From: Adiantum capillus-veneris
Taxonomy: Eukaryota; Streptophyta; Polypodiopsida; Polypodiales; Pteridaceae
DNA length: 64,000 nucleotides
NCBI GenBank assembly: GCA_014529385.2
Contig: CM043958.1
Coordinates: 157,704,793 to 157,768,792 of the forward strand
Direction: 5' to 3'
Numbering within the stretch: position 1 is the stretch's first letter; each line of letters begins with the position of its first letter. The notes beneath the pieces were generated by a model. The model had not been told where the DNA came from. It did not search any database and saw nothing but the letters and a program-made list of their open reading frames with translations. Shown here one piece after another: positions 10,155-21,763 of this stretch. The translations under genes were made by a program, and so were the position numbers.

Positions 10155-13100
10155 TTCTCCGCTTTCTAGTCCTTGCACGTCCTCATGCAAACTATCTCGG
10201 TCTTGTTTGCAGTGCCTTATGTATCCTTCTTCAATAATCCAATGTGCGCTTCTCGAGTGTACGAGTTAGCACAGTGAACTTTTTTGCTCTTGCTTCAATC
10301 TCCACCTTTGTTTCCACCTCTCTGAAGGGATTGTTGCTTAATGTGCACCGAGAAGCTATATGTCAGGCAGGCAGATTCTTGGTCATGGGATTGAAGATAG
10401 AAGAATCCAGTTCAAAGAACCCGGTCATAAATGCCTCTTTGAATGTTTGTATGTACTGAGAGGGCAAAAACATATACAACCCCATGGTCACGTTCATGCT
10501 TGAGATTTTTGTTTCCAGATTCCAGCACAAGCCTCTGGTGCCTTTGAGGAATACATGCCACATGTGTTCTGCTGCTTCCATATCTTCAAACATGGTGATG
10601 CATGTTATTAATAGTTTGGCAATCTTCACCAAAATTTGGCATGTCAAATCTGGAACATCTTTCATTTGGTTAATGACTCCTTGTAAATTTTTGACCATCC
10701 CGGGGGATTCACTTTACATACAAAACGGGATGCCACCTGCGAGCGAACAACTTTGATAAAACCGCTATATACGACTCGTATTAAAGAATATGATCCCCCC
10801 TTTCTACGCTTATACGACAATGAAGAAAACCATCACACCCTTATCTTACATATATGTCTACTCGTTCAATTTTGACCCATCTAAATTAGTCAATAGACAT
10901 GGTTATAAAGTTATGTTAGGTTCTTCGTGTACATTTGCATCTATACATACTCTTTATAGCTTTCATCCCTCAACAAATGAACTATAAAAAACAAGCAATT
11001 TATACAAAGCATTGTTAGTTCTTGCATGTATCTTTGTAGCTATTGACTCACAAGTTCGAGGGTAGACTATTTTGGAAAGCCATGATTTTGAAACACAAAA
11101 ACTTCCTCTTATTTTTCCATTTTTTCACTTCTCCACTCCCCTCCCCCAAAAAAAAAAAAAAGATAACCCCTTCCCTTATTTTTAAGCTTGGGAGATAAAT
11201 TATTGGGGGCTTGCCCTTAACATATACGCTTATGTAACTTGTAAAAAACCCCCCCTGCCCTGCACTTACATGGTGTGGTAAAATTTCCATGGTGAATCCC
11301 CCAGGTTGACCATATACCTTTTTGATGGAGGGAAATTACCCGCTGGTTTTGTGAGAACTGGGTAGTTCAACACTGCTGGTTTTTTGCTTTGCCAGGTATA
11401 GAAATTATCCTAGGATACATTGATAGGGCAGAAAATCGGGTCAATCCTGAGATGTTGTGGTGCATTTTGTAGTATGTTTCATTTGTTGGATGCTTCTCAA
11501 ACCACCTTTTCCTCCATAGGGGTTGATTTTCAAGAATAGTGAGTGTTTGTTCTAATGTTACAAGTACACCCCTGTAATCCCCTTGGTGATTTGGCTAGTG
11601 TTGGCAACATCTTCCTCTTCCATAAAAGTGATTCTTGCTTCATCAGTGGAAGGGACATCATTTCATGCACGTGGTTTTGACGACTTCATCAGGGTGATCA
11701 TTAGAAGTCCCACCCACTCTTGTACCTTGAGTTCGTATTGCATATATTCTTTGTGTGACAGGTCGTGCACTACAGAGATCCATCTTTGAATCTCCTCCAT
11801 CGCATTTGTCATGTCTCCCGTCTCATCAAAATCATGTAGCCTTGCCTCTGTAGACATGCTTGGTAGATCTACAGGGGGAAGGTCCATGCTCACTTACTCT
11901 TTGCCAGTCACCAGAGGAACTTTCACTAATGTTGGCTGAGCCCTTATGGCACTAATGGCCATATCTTTATGTTGTAGTTCAAGGGCATGTACTGCGCTCT
12001 GGGCTGCTAGCTTTTCTTTTGGTTTAGCCAATTGATTTTTGAGTAACTTGATCTCATCATCTTTTTGACTTTGAATTGCTTTATTTCCTTAACAGTCATG
12101 ATTTGTTGGTCATACTTTTCTTGAGCTAGAGCCTCCTTAAGATCTTTGAGCTCTTGTAAAGTTGAGGTAGAAGGTGATGAGGTAGAGGTAGGAGTGATGA
12201 GGTAGAGGCAGGGGTGGGGGTGTCTTGCATTGCCAAAAGTTGAGTGATTTTTGTCTTGACAACCCCGTCTGACTCCCCTAGCTTGACATTTCTTTGTCGT
12301 TATTTATCGAGCTCCTCTTCTAGCCGTTGTTGCTGAACCTGTAAGTTGGTGTTTGCCTCGTTAAAGTCTTGAGCTTCTTTATAGTAATGAGCAGCATTTT
12401 TTTTTTTCCTTTTGAAGTTCAGCTTGTAATTCCAATTGCATGTTTTTGAGTTCTTCAATCTTTCCTTGTAGCTATTGGTTTGCCTCCTTGTACTTTGCTG
12501 CTTTTGCTTTGGTTTCTTTTAAATCCAACTCTTTGAGGTTGTTGAGAGCCCTTTGACACTAGAAATGTAGTTTGATGTGCTTGAGGTGCCCATCAATGTC
12601 AAATGAGTGTATCGTCTTCATTCCATCTTCTATTGATGCTTTTGAGTGGGGTGACAACGATTTCTTGTCTGATGTGTGAGGTCTGTTGGAGGTGCCCGTT
12701 GCTTCATTTTTGTTTTGTGTCTCATCTTTTCCTGTGCTTTTTTTATTATTTCTTGTGGGGCCAGTTTCTCTCTTCTTGGTCCTTCATCCTTGCTGTGTCC
12801 TCAAATGTGGGTGGACTCCTTGGCACTTGCTTTGATGTTTCCACTGGCACTTCTTCCTTTTGCTTGTCAGTCTTTGTGTTTGGAGCTTGTTCAATAGATT
12901 CTTGAGTTCAAGGGTGGTCGGTTGGTTTGAGATGGGTGGAGTAATATCAGCATGTATTTCCAAGGGCACCACACCACCCCCCTCTCCGGTCTTTTCCTCT
13001 TCTCTTTGATTCTTTTCCTCTTCTCTTTAGTTCTTTTCCTCTTTTTGAGACTTTGAGGATGCATCAAATGATTTGAGATCATCAACTCGTTGCCTTTTAG

Positions 13101-14462
13101 ACTCCTACTATGCTCGTTTGGTAGCTTTGCGCTTGAGCTCCCTTTGAATTTGTTGCCGCATTTTGTCAAAAATTTCCAAGTCATCTTTGGCAGCTCTTCT
13201 CTTATATTGCTTGATTTGTTCTAACCTTTCTGCCTTTCACTGCTCCAAAGGTTTATCTCCATCGTCGTCTCCTTCGTCATGTGCCTCAACTCCCCTTTAC
13301 TTTTTCTCCTCCACTATCTTCCTGCGGAGTTCCTCTCTTTCTGCTTGTGCGGCTTCCATAGACCTTTGTTTTTGAGAGATTGGTATATGATCTCTATGCT
13401 CAGCATATCTTATTTTTAGGTGCACCCGATGGATTGTGTATTCCTCCTTTTCTTCACCATCCTTTTCCTGTTCAGAGGTCTGGTATTTAGACGAAGTGTC
13501 CCTATTCCTTTGTTTAATTTCTTTGTTGAGCTTTACACCGGATTTCGTCTCCTCACTATCATATTTTTTCCTTCTAGAGATCTATCGAGCTGCTTTTTTG
13601 GGTGGTTGAGCTGTTGAGGGCCTTGCCACTAGCTAACAGCATGCTTGAACTTGTGTAGTAATTCTAACTATGATTCGGCCGGGGGTAGATCATCAATCAT
13701 TCCCATTTCTTGGGATGTGATTCTTGTTAACACTGGTCCACCATTCATGTAGGTCTTGTTTCCATCACTGCTCATGACATCTTCCACTATATTTTCTAGT
13801 ATGTAAGTGCCAAGATCAAATCTAGTTATTCTTTGTTTTGATAGTCCGATGGCCATCACCACAATAATGTGAAGATTACACTCGGTGTATCTGGGTGGCT
13901 TTTGGACCTTCAGATGTTGTGAAATGAGACGCAGTGGCAATTCTGTCTCAGAGTACACTAGATCTTTGTATGTAAACTTATGCCCTTGTTGCTTGACAAA
14001 AGCTTTGTCATTGTCTGTAGCTTTGGTCTTTACAAGAAGTTGTGGTTACTTGGTGGCTAGTGTAGGGCTTGGTTTACCATACTTGCAGTGATCCGGGATT
14101 TCATGATTTCACCATCCTTATATGTCAGAGTACCTTCTCCGTTGTATTGAATTGATGACATCAGTTCATGTGCTCTTTGAAAGTATATTCCCCATGGCTG
14201 TAGTCAAAAAAACGTGTCCATTTAAAGACACCTTGTTCCCTCAAGAACTTCCTCCTGTTGATGTAGAGTCCAAAGTTCCTTTGAAAAATTGTGGTCTTTA
14301 CTTTTATGCCGTCGGCTGCTTCAAATCTATCGATGAAAATATTTGCTGGGATTTGATCCAGCTCCTCCTCTGATACATGAGCTTTCTCATGATGAAATTT
14401 CCACCACTTGGGGCTTCCCATTGCTTCTTTGGTTGTCTTCGAGGCATTCTGCTATTGGCCAT
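10155..14462 (-). pseudogene. Extra 3' gene of Tat-like element E, broken
   Basis: Homologue of the post-pol gene in element B (43316-46864), about 3.7 kb once a 607-bp inserted MITE is discounted. The start is ATG at 14462 with a basic beginning (MANSRMPRRQPKKQ). A block at 13668-13958 ('QHLKVQKPPRYTE', 'GPVLTRIT', 'LPPAES') aligns with B's 'QHFFHITDKRPPRFT', 'PEVLTRIA' and 'LPPAPS'. About 11900-13200 is Lys/Glu-rich and coiled-coil-like. The C-terminal block at 10363-10698 and 11307-11500 has 'VPDLTCQIL', 'FLKGTRGL' and 'FKEAFMTGFF', matching B's 'LPDLSTGML', 'FLEGTRGL' and 'FEEAFYTGFF'. Many stops and frameshifts, so non-functional. Role unknown. The upstream spacer carries E's palindrome array. 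Confidence 0.75.
10699..11305. mobile_element. 607-bp non-autonomous hAT-like MITE
   Basis: The ends are inverted: CCCGGGGGATTCAC at 10699-10712 and the reverse complement of CCTGGGGGATTCAC at 11292-11305, 13 of 14 matching. It is flanked by the 8-bp direct repeat TTGACCAT (10691-10698 and 11306-11313), the target-duplication length typical of hAT elements. It contains no transposase. Removing it with one duplication restores the reading frame of E's 3' gene exactly where B's homologue is continuous, independent support for the boundaries. Superfamily assignment rests on duplication length only. Confidence 0.85.
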
Positions 14463-14654
14463 TCCACAGATTAGATTCAGAGATTGGCCAACAAGTTGTC
14501 GAGAAAAGTAAAAAATGCAAACTTTGACCATAAACTGAAAAATGAGTATAACTTGATCAAAACAAGTCCAAATTTGTCCAAACTTCACAAGTGCATCTAT
14601 GTTAGCTACATGCACTATGTCAAAAGGTTACATGTCAATTCTGGCTCAAGGGGT

Positions 14655-15900
14655 CATGGATCGCGATCCATGTTTAGCAACATTTGAGCATCTGGTGGTA
14701 TCATTTGATTAAGCATAAGTTGGGGATGCTATGGTTCACTTCTATTTGAATTTGGATCACTGCTTGGGATTTCATGCCAGATTTTGGGATTTTTCTCAGA
14801 CTTAGAGATTTTGGACATTTTGGCAAAGATTTGAAATCCAATTGACTTGAAACACTAGAGTTAGGTTATCCTTGATATTTGGGATTAGGTGATATGGTTT
14901 TTGATTGGAAAGCTTACAGGGGGTGATGAATCGCGGTCCATGTTGGACAGCCTTTTGGGGTGAAACTTTGGGAGCTTATTCCTATAGTCTATCCTAACAC
15001 ACTGGTGAAGTTGTTTTCAAATTTAGACAAGTTTATCTCTAGTTTCCCTAGTTTCCCAAGTTATGGTCTGACTTTGCCATATGTGGTTGTGGGTGGCAAT
15101 TTAGATCTTTGATGGTGATCAATCTGGTTGGCATTTTGACCATCAGATGCTTTGGAGCTGAACAAGGATCCCAATCCCGGTTGTATGTTGATTTTCACGA
15201 GTTTGTTTGGACCCTCCCTGGCCCTTTTACTTTTTGATTCATTTCTCAGGCATTTTTGACAGTTTTTGAGTAACAATAAGTTAACTTCTTTTGATACCAA
15301 AACTCTATCCTTGGCAATAATTTCAGCACTTTACACTTTGATAATGCTAAACTTGAAAATTAGAGCACTTGACAAGACCAAACTTTGAAAATTTGCCATA
15401 TCTCATACTCTTTGAGTTGTGCACATAGTCTGCAACCAATTTCTGATAGCTCTGCTCTAGGGGGACATGGATCACGATCCATGTTTAGGACCCAATTTTG
15501 ACCAAACTTTGGGCATAGCATTTGGACATGATCCCTAAACCAATGGCGTACTTTTTTTGAGCTTGGGTCAAATTTCCCCATTATGGGCCAAAATGACCAT
15601 TTGGAGACTGACTTTTCTATTTGGCTTGGTTTTTGGTGATTTTAAAGTCCATTTCATCCCAAATTTTTGGGTCTCATTTCCCATGTTCCCCCCCCTCTGG
15701 CAACTTTGATTATATGACCATATTTTGCTCATAGATTGGAACTTTCCTGTGCACTTATTTTTGAATTTGGACTTGTCCACCCATCTCAAACATCCTCTTA
15801 CAATTTGCACAAATCTCGTCTTTGCTTTGATTGATTCTGTTTTTTGTGAACTTGTTGGATGTTTTTGGCAATTCACAAATGTTCTAGAGCTGAAGAGGAT
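14655..15900 (-). repeat. Palindrome array upstream of E's 3' gene
   Basis: Non-coding block just upstream (in element sense) of E's 3' gene. The palindrome CATGGATCGCGATCCATG is at 14655-14672. A variant (GATGAATCGCGGTCCATG) is at 14925-14942, and CATGGATCACGATCCATG at 15466-15483. Weaker related copies lie near 15165 (AAGGATCCCAATCCCGG) and 15883 (GAGGATCATAAATTT). Spacings of 270 and 541 bp suggest a repeating unit of about 270 bp. Flanking words such as 'gaccaaactttgggcat' recur loosely. The arrangement parallels the array in B although the palindrome sequence is different. Confidence 0.75.
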
Positions 15901-17065
15901 CATAAATTTAAATTGACCAATATGGTGGTGTTTTATGTGACTGTAGTAGGTAGAATTGATGCAAGGTGCTTTAGATCACACAAACTCTCGAGCTCTCTCT
16001 CTAAACTCATAGAATGTAAATGAGGTTTGTCTTACCCATTTTGACTATATGTTCTTGGCTTACCCCAAATGCAATGTGCATACTTTACCTTATATGCCCA
16101 CTTTTCTCATGAGATACCACCCGCGACTCAGACAGCTCGTCGTTTGGACTCTTGGTCATTGTTTGTTCTTGATTTTGCATTCTAGATTGTTTTAGGTTAT
16201 CCCTAAATTTGACCTTCATCAAAACATTCCATATTTGTCATGCTTGAAGCTCTTGCTTTGTACGTTCAATGTTTTCTTTCAGATCTCAAATACAAAGTTC
16301 ATGGCTCTGTTTATTATTGTTTTATCATTATTAGGTTCATAAGGAAATAAAATTACTCAAAATTATTACTATTGGCCAAATAATTTGCCAAAATTATTTC
16401 GCACACTCGTATGTACATACTCTCACTCTAAGTATTCTCTTCTATCGAAATTTGTCGATATGGCTCTTTTTGGGTATCCAGCCGTCAATGATTATAAAGC
16501 AAGGCCAATGAATGAATGCCATGTCAATAATGGACCATTCATGGCTAGAATTAGAATAATTATAAGGAGGGTTCACAACCCCACAAGAATTCCTTCACCT
16601 CTTGCACCTAGGAAGCCCTCTGCTATAGAACCGCCTACTTTAATGTCTTTGCCTGCAACTGTTATGCACATAGAGACACTTGTGCATGATTGGTTCCCTT
16701 CACCCACTTCATCAAACGAGTTATCCTACTCAACCCACCCATTTTTGTAGAGCTCAAAGATGGGGAAGCACGACATACTATTTGCACTGGTCATGTAGGT
16801 TTTGGATGAGCAGTACCAAGCTAGACCTCAAGTAGAGATTAGCACCAAGGCAGCCTTAACTCATAGTTTCCTATCAACCCATTGAAAAGTAAGTCTTTCA
16901 AGATAGAGCAAGGGAATTGTTGTAGAATTGGGGAATACTTGTTCTTTTAGAAGCTATAAGATTACCAATTGATTCAACCATCATTGAACAAGTGGTAGAC
17001 ACCTTTGATTCTTGTGGGCATGTATAGGACAAAGCAATTTGAGCTCATATATCAAATTAAAAATT
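15901..17065. other. Spacer, probably decayed retroelement DNA
   Basis: No family is recognisable. A 121-residue plus-strand open frame at 16385-16750 has no identifiable motif and is not called. By position this should be the pol-proximal continuation of element E, but I see no integrase or RT motifs on the minus strand. E is therefore truncated or too decayed here. Confidence 0.4.
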
Positions 17066-18466
17066 ACTTGCTACAATACAATCTTTGTGTTCCTTGTGAC
17101 CTAGGTGATGCAATGAAGATGGAAAGCTTCATGCATCACAAGCATAATGTAAACTTTGTAGAAAGCATTAACTATCCCAAGCCTCAGTCCCAAGGCCTCA
17201 AACACCTTCGAAGTGGAGAGAGCTAGCAGGGAATGAGGGTAGGGAAGAGGAAGAAGAAACATTCCATAGGAGAAAGAAATAGTTCCTCACTTATCATCAC
17301 TCTTCTTGCTAGCATACATAATAGCATAGTAATGAAGATGGAGAAGATGTCAAGCTTAAGCATTGAAGCATGGACCTTGGTTGGATTTGCATTCCATAGC
17401 CAAGAGTGCTGGTGTAGGCTCTCACTTCTCACAAGCTTGGAGAAGGAGGTGGAGTTCCTCAACTTTCACCAAGTGAGAATGATCCACAAAATGAGTGTGT
17501 GTGTGTGGTGTATATCCCCCCAGCACGCCCCTTGCTTGCTTGGGGCAAGTTGTAGCTTTTACACATGTTTCAAGCTCATTGGACCCCTCTCCCCCCTAGC
17601 CAATCACATGCAGCATGCATTCAAGTACATGGGTAGTCTTTGGACAAGTGTCCTCCTTACCCCTTAGAGAGAGAGAGAGGTTGAAAATATCTAGATATTT
17701 GTTGGATGGAACTAGAAGCTCATTGGACCCCTCTTTAGGCCAACCATAGAATTCAAGCACACCATGTGGTTAAAGCTTAGGGAGAGTTTGACATGTGTCC
17801 CATGTGCCCTTTGAGAAAAGGGGTGCCCTTTGGGTGAGTGGAAGGTTAAGTCAAAGATTCCCCTAACTTTGGGGCTTTCATGCATAGGAAGCTTCTCAAG
17901 TACCTTCCTCATTAAGTTTGTAGGGTCTCTTCTCAAGCACCTTCCTCATTAAGTATGACAAGCACCTCAAGTACCTTAGTCATTAAGCATGACAAGCACC
18001 TCAAGCACCTTAGTCATCAAGCACGACAAGCACCTCAAGCTTAGGTCGGGTTCCCACCTCAAGCTCAGCCCTAGCTTGCCTAAGGTCTGCCTAAGGTCAA
18101 AGGACTTTTAACACTAACCATTGGAGGTCTTTAATGAAGCTAACCCTAAGGCCTTTTAAGCTCCATTAGATGCACATTGCTCTTTGATAGACTACCTCCT
18201 TTTGGACCCCTATTGAGATGTAACCATCTCTCCTCTTGGTCACCTGCTGAGGTAAGTCTAGAAGCACTTATTGTACATTGCTCTTTGATAAACCATCTCC
18301 TTTTGGACCCCGATTGAGATGCAACCATCTCTCCTTTTGGTCGCGTGTTGAGATAGGTTTAGAAGAACATGTCTCTATTCTAACTCTTGTTTTCGTTTAT
18401 TCTCCCACATTAAATGATCAGTTAATATGACCATTTGGTAAAAGTTAGATATTATATTTTATGACA
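17066..18466 (-). mobile_element. 3' LTR of chromovirus A, outer end missing
   Basis: About 1.4 kb matching 23776-25066 plus 27379-27593. In minus sense it starts TGTCATAAAATATAATATC at 18466, directly after the polypurine tract. Homology with the other LTR stops at about 17066, whereas the other copy continues a further 220 bp to its TGTAAT terminus. The outer end was therefore lost or replaced. It contains short tandem units based on 'gacaagcacctcaagcacct' (17930-18040) and an internal duplication of a 'cattgctctttgata' block (about 18175 and 18282). Confidence 0.8.
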
Positions 18467-18482
18467 TTACCTCTCTCTTGAA
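18467..18482 (-). promoter_or_regulatory. Polypurine tract of chromovirus A
   Basis: In minus sense TTCAAGAGAGAGGTAA directly precedes the LTR start TGTCATAAAA. A purine-rich tract in this position primes plus-strand DNA synthesis. Confidence 0.75.
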
Positions 18483-18884
18483 TCATAGTCGTCCTCGACT
18501 ATAAGATAGAGAAGATAAAGCCTAGTCATTAGTCCATGTTTCTTAGCGGGTAAAAGATCCCTTCTTACCCTACGACATCACTCCAAGATGGATGACTAGT
18601 CCATTTGGTGCTTGGGAGATGTAGCTCCTGCAAGCATGTCTGCTCTTTAGGCCATATCATACTTCCAAACTAGAGTGACAAGTTTTACTTGGTGTTTGGG
18701 AGATGTCGTCACCACAAACATGATCCTAAGCATTTAAATTTGTGCACAATAAAAAGAGAACTAGTCTTATAAGACAAAAAACATTGTTCATTTAAAATGC
18801 ATTTTCATATGCTTACTCTAGTGCAAAATTGTAAGCATTGACAATGTTCATATTATCCTTAATCTAGGTTCTTTGCATCCATCT

Positions 18885-20270
18885 AGCATCTTTAAAATAA
18901 TAATTCTTAAACTTAATAAGATATCGTCAGATAATCTTATCGTTTCTTAATACCTTGTCTTCATGTCATAGGATGGACTTACATTGAAGTACTTCTTCTT
19001 GATCTTCAATTTTTGGAGAATCTGCAACTATTGCTTCTTTTGATGGTGCTCCTTTGTAAGGCTTATGTAGGCTCTCATGGAAAACATTGTGCATGAGCCA
19101 ATGGTTGGGCAACTTCAATTGATAAGCCATCTCATTGATTGGCTTAAGAATTTAAAAAGGACCATAGTATCTTTTTGCTAGTTTAGCATAATACTCTTGG
19201 TGGCCCGTAAGATTTTTGCCCGTAGTATGCCTTAGATGAGCCTTGAGAAACTTTAGCAAGTCCCAATCATTTTACTTAAAGGCTAAGGATCTTTTGTGCT
19301 TATTAGCAGCAGCCCTTTTTGCCTTTGCTTTCAGATGGATATAACCTCTTTAATCTTTCGAAAAGATTCTTGGGAGTCTCGACTATATTTATTAGTAGCG
19401 AAGATCTTCCCATGTACTTTAAGTAGTAAGGGACTTTTGGATCTTCCCTCTTTAGCTTCGGAAGGTGCTTTTCCCATAGCAGTACGTACAATGTCATTGT
19501 ATGCATTCTCTATAAGAGGTAGGTTTTTCTCTCATTGAGAATGTTGATCTACTTCCATGACATAGGCTTTTAGTAGATCAAGGATCATTAGATTAGTTAT
19601 TTCACTTTGGTCATCCGTTTGTGGATGATAGGCCAAAAGAGAAATTTAATCTACTTCCTAGATTCTCAAAGAGACCCTTCTAGAAATTACTCGTCATTCT
19701 AGGATCTTTGTCCAACACTATGAATGTTGGAAAGCCATGATGCTTGAAAATTTGAGATCTGAAGAGGGTTGCCATTTGATGTGCCTTAATAGTCTTTTTG
19801 ACAGGCATAGAGTGTGTTTTCTTGTTAAGCCTGTTGCTTGAAACAATCCAAGTTTCAAATTTCAACTTTTGGTATACCACGCATTTTGAAACATACTCTT
19901 GTATGTTTACTTTTCATGGTAGACCAACATAAATACATTTCTACTCCTCGAAGAGTAGACTATGGAATCCCTCTTTGCCCCATATAGGGAGAAGTATGGG
20001 ATTCATACGTGACTTTCGTATTGTTTGGGTGATTAACACATAGCCCCTTACCGTTTGGAAGATAACCATCCTTCAAGGTGAATGGTTCTTTTTTTCCTTC
20101 CCTGTTGCAAAGGCTCATTTGTTTGTCGGAGAGCTTGGTTTGTGTCATGAAGTTCTTGAGGCTTTGTGACCCATTCGTAGGATGAATGGAGTCCCCAAGA
20201 GATAGTGTTTCCACGTGTTTAGGGCATATAGAATAGCTAGTAGCTCTTTTTCGTATTTTCCCAATACTCA
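18885..20270 (-). pseudogene. Chromovirus A integrase and chromodomain-like tail
   Basis: Integrase would insert the element's DNA copy into the genome. In minus sense the remains read, in order: a catalytic-core piece 'HGFPTFIVLDKDPRMTSNF' (about 19680-19760, the 'D.DP.F.S.F' block around the second Asp), later core 'NDIVRTAMGKAPSEA', then 'YYAKLAKRYYGPF.ILKPIN' (GPY/F module), 'AYQLKLP', 'VFHESLHKPY', and a chromodomain-like segment 'EDQEEVLQCKSIL' then 'RYLIKFKNYYFKDAR' (about 18885-19005). Chromodomains tether chromoviruses to particular chromatin. Several stops and frame changes interrupt it, so it is inactive. Confidence 0.75.
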
Positions 20271-21320
20271 CTTATTGGAGTTGAGTCTTTGACTCTCATA
20301 TGCTATGGCATGCCCTTCTTGAAGCAAAATAGCTCCAAGGCAATCACCACAAGCATCACATTGGACCTCAAATGTCTTTGAGAGATCTAATAGTGTGAGC
20401 ACACGTTGAGAGATACGCTTCTCCGTAAGCTTCTCAAAAGCTTCTTGCACTTTTGCAGTCCATGAACACTTAACGTTCTTTTTTGTTAAGTCATGTAATG
20501 GGCCTGCTATTAGCGAGAATTTTTTCTATGAAGCATCTATAATATGCACACATACCTATGAATCTCTGTACCTCTTGTAGATTCCTTGGATTAGGCCATC
20601 CTTTTATTATCTCTAACTTTATTGGATCCATATGGGTGCCATCCTTAGAGATAATGTGATCTAAATATTGAATCTCTTGTAGGAAAAATTCCCTTTTCTT
20701 TTGATTAATGAAAAGCTTATTCTCTCACACAACTTGAAAGATTACCTGGAGGTGTCGCTTGTACTCGTGAAGAGAATTTGAATGGCCTGAAGATTTTTGT
20801 CCATCATGAGTTTGAATGCGTCTGGAGAATTTGTCAGGCCAAAACTTGTTACTTATCAAATAAAACCTTCTACCCGTGGCACGGGAAATCTATTTTTGAT
20901 AGTGATCTGATAGCGAGAATTTTTTATATGAAGCATCTATAGTATGCACACATACCTATGAATCTTCATACCTCCTGTAGATTCCTTGGATTAGGTTATT
21001 ATTATCTCCAACTTTATTGGATCCATACGGGTGCCATCTTTAGAGATAATGTGACCTAAATATTGAATCTCTTGTAGGAAAAAGATCTCACCATCCCTTT
21101 TTCCACCAATTCATGCACTTGCCTCATGATCTCCTCTTGTTGATCTTGTGAACTCGATAAGGAGGTTTGTTAGGCGGTGAGCTTCTTGGTAGGAGCTCAA
21201 TTGCATGGTCATCATCCCTCATTCTGGAGGTAGCTCACTAGGGATGTCATCAATGAGAACATCTCGGGATCCATTTAGGAAATTAGACAACTCTAATTTC
21301 TCTTGATTCCCTTTATTGCA
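20268..21320 (-). pseudogene. Chromovirus A reverse transcriptase/RNase H remains
   Basis: An RNase H start ('AFEKLTEKRISQRVLTL', 'FEVQCDACGDCLGAILLQEG', 'AIAYESQRLN') is in one minus frame at 20268-20450. Upstream in element sense are connection-region pieces 'IIKGWPNPRNLQEVQRFIGM' and 'SKDGTHMDPIKLE'. That segment occurs twice, at about 20510-20686 and 20910-21086, a partial duplication separated by about 400 bp. The part of the fingers and palm that should hold the Y-x-D-D catalytic motif is not present between 'TNSPDAFKLMMDKNLQ' and 'HEYKRHLQVIFQVV'. RT is therefore catalytically dead. Confidence 0.7.
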
Positions 21321-21760
21321 AGGATATGGTGTTCCTTGACTCATTAGCATCTATGTACATGCTCTTTTCCTTGTAGGTGAAGTAAATTCTTCTTTCAAGG
21401 AAATTCATGTTGAAGGCCATGCGGTTAAACCATGGTGCCCCAACGATAACATTCTCATGTTTGAGAGGGGAGATGAAGAAATCCTTTTTGTTCACATAGC
21501 TTTCCAATTAAGTAAGTAAGTGAGATGTCTTGTCCCTTGATAGCTCCATTGGCTTTCAATGCATCTTCCATCTCATGGGCTTGTATGTCTAGCTTGGTGG
21601 TCAACTCCGTGGATATGAAGTGGTGAGTTGAACCAGGGTCGAACCAGGGTCAAACAAAATAAAGGCATCATGCTCTTGCATCTTTCCCCAAGCATAGGAA
21701 AGGAGAAATCCTTGGCAATGAGCATCCTCTTTTGGAGATTCAATCGTAGAGGCTCTAGGA
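21320..21760 (-). pseudogene. Chromovirus A aspartic protease
   Basis: Minus-strand remains of the retropepsin that cleaves the Gag-Pol polyprotein. 'AFILFDPGSTLVQLTTSY' at about 21610-21670 corresponds to the active-site block, normally D-S-G-A/S-T. Here the second residue is Pro, and a 12-bp direct repeat (gaaccagggtcg/aaccagggtc) lies beside it. Downstream 'ENVIVGAPWFNRMAFNMNF' and 'ERRIYFTYKEKSMY' (21350-21460) match the flap and C-terminal 'GMPWL...' region. Confidence 0.65.
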
Positions 21761-21763
21761 GTC

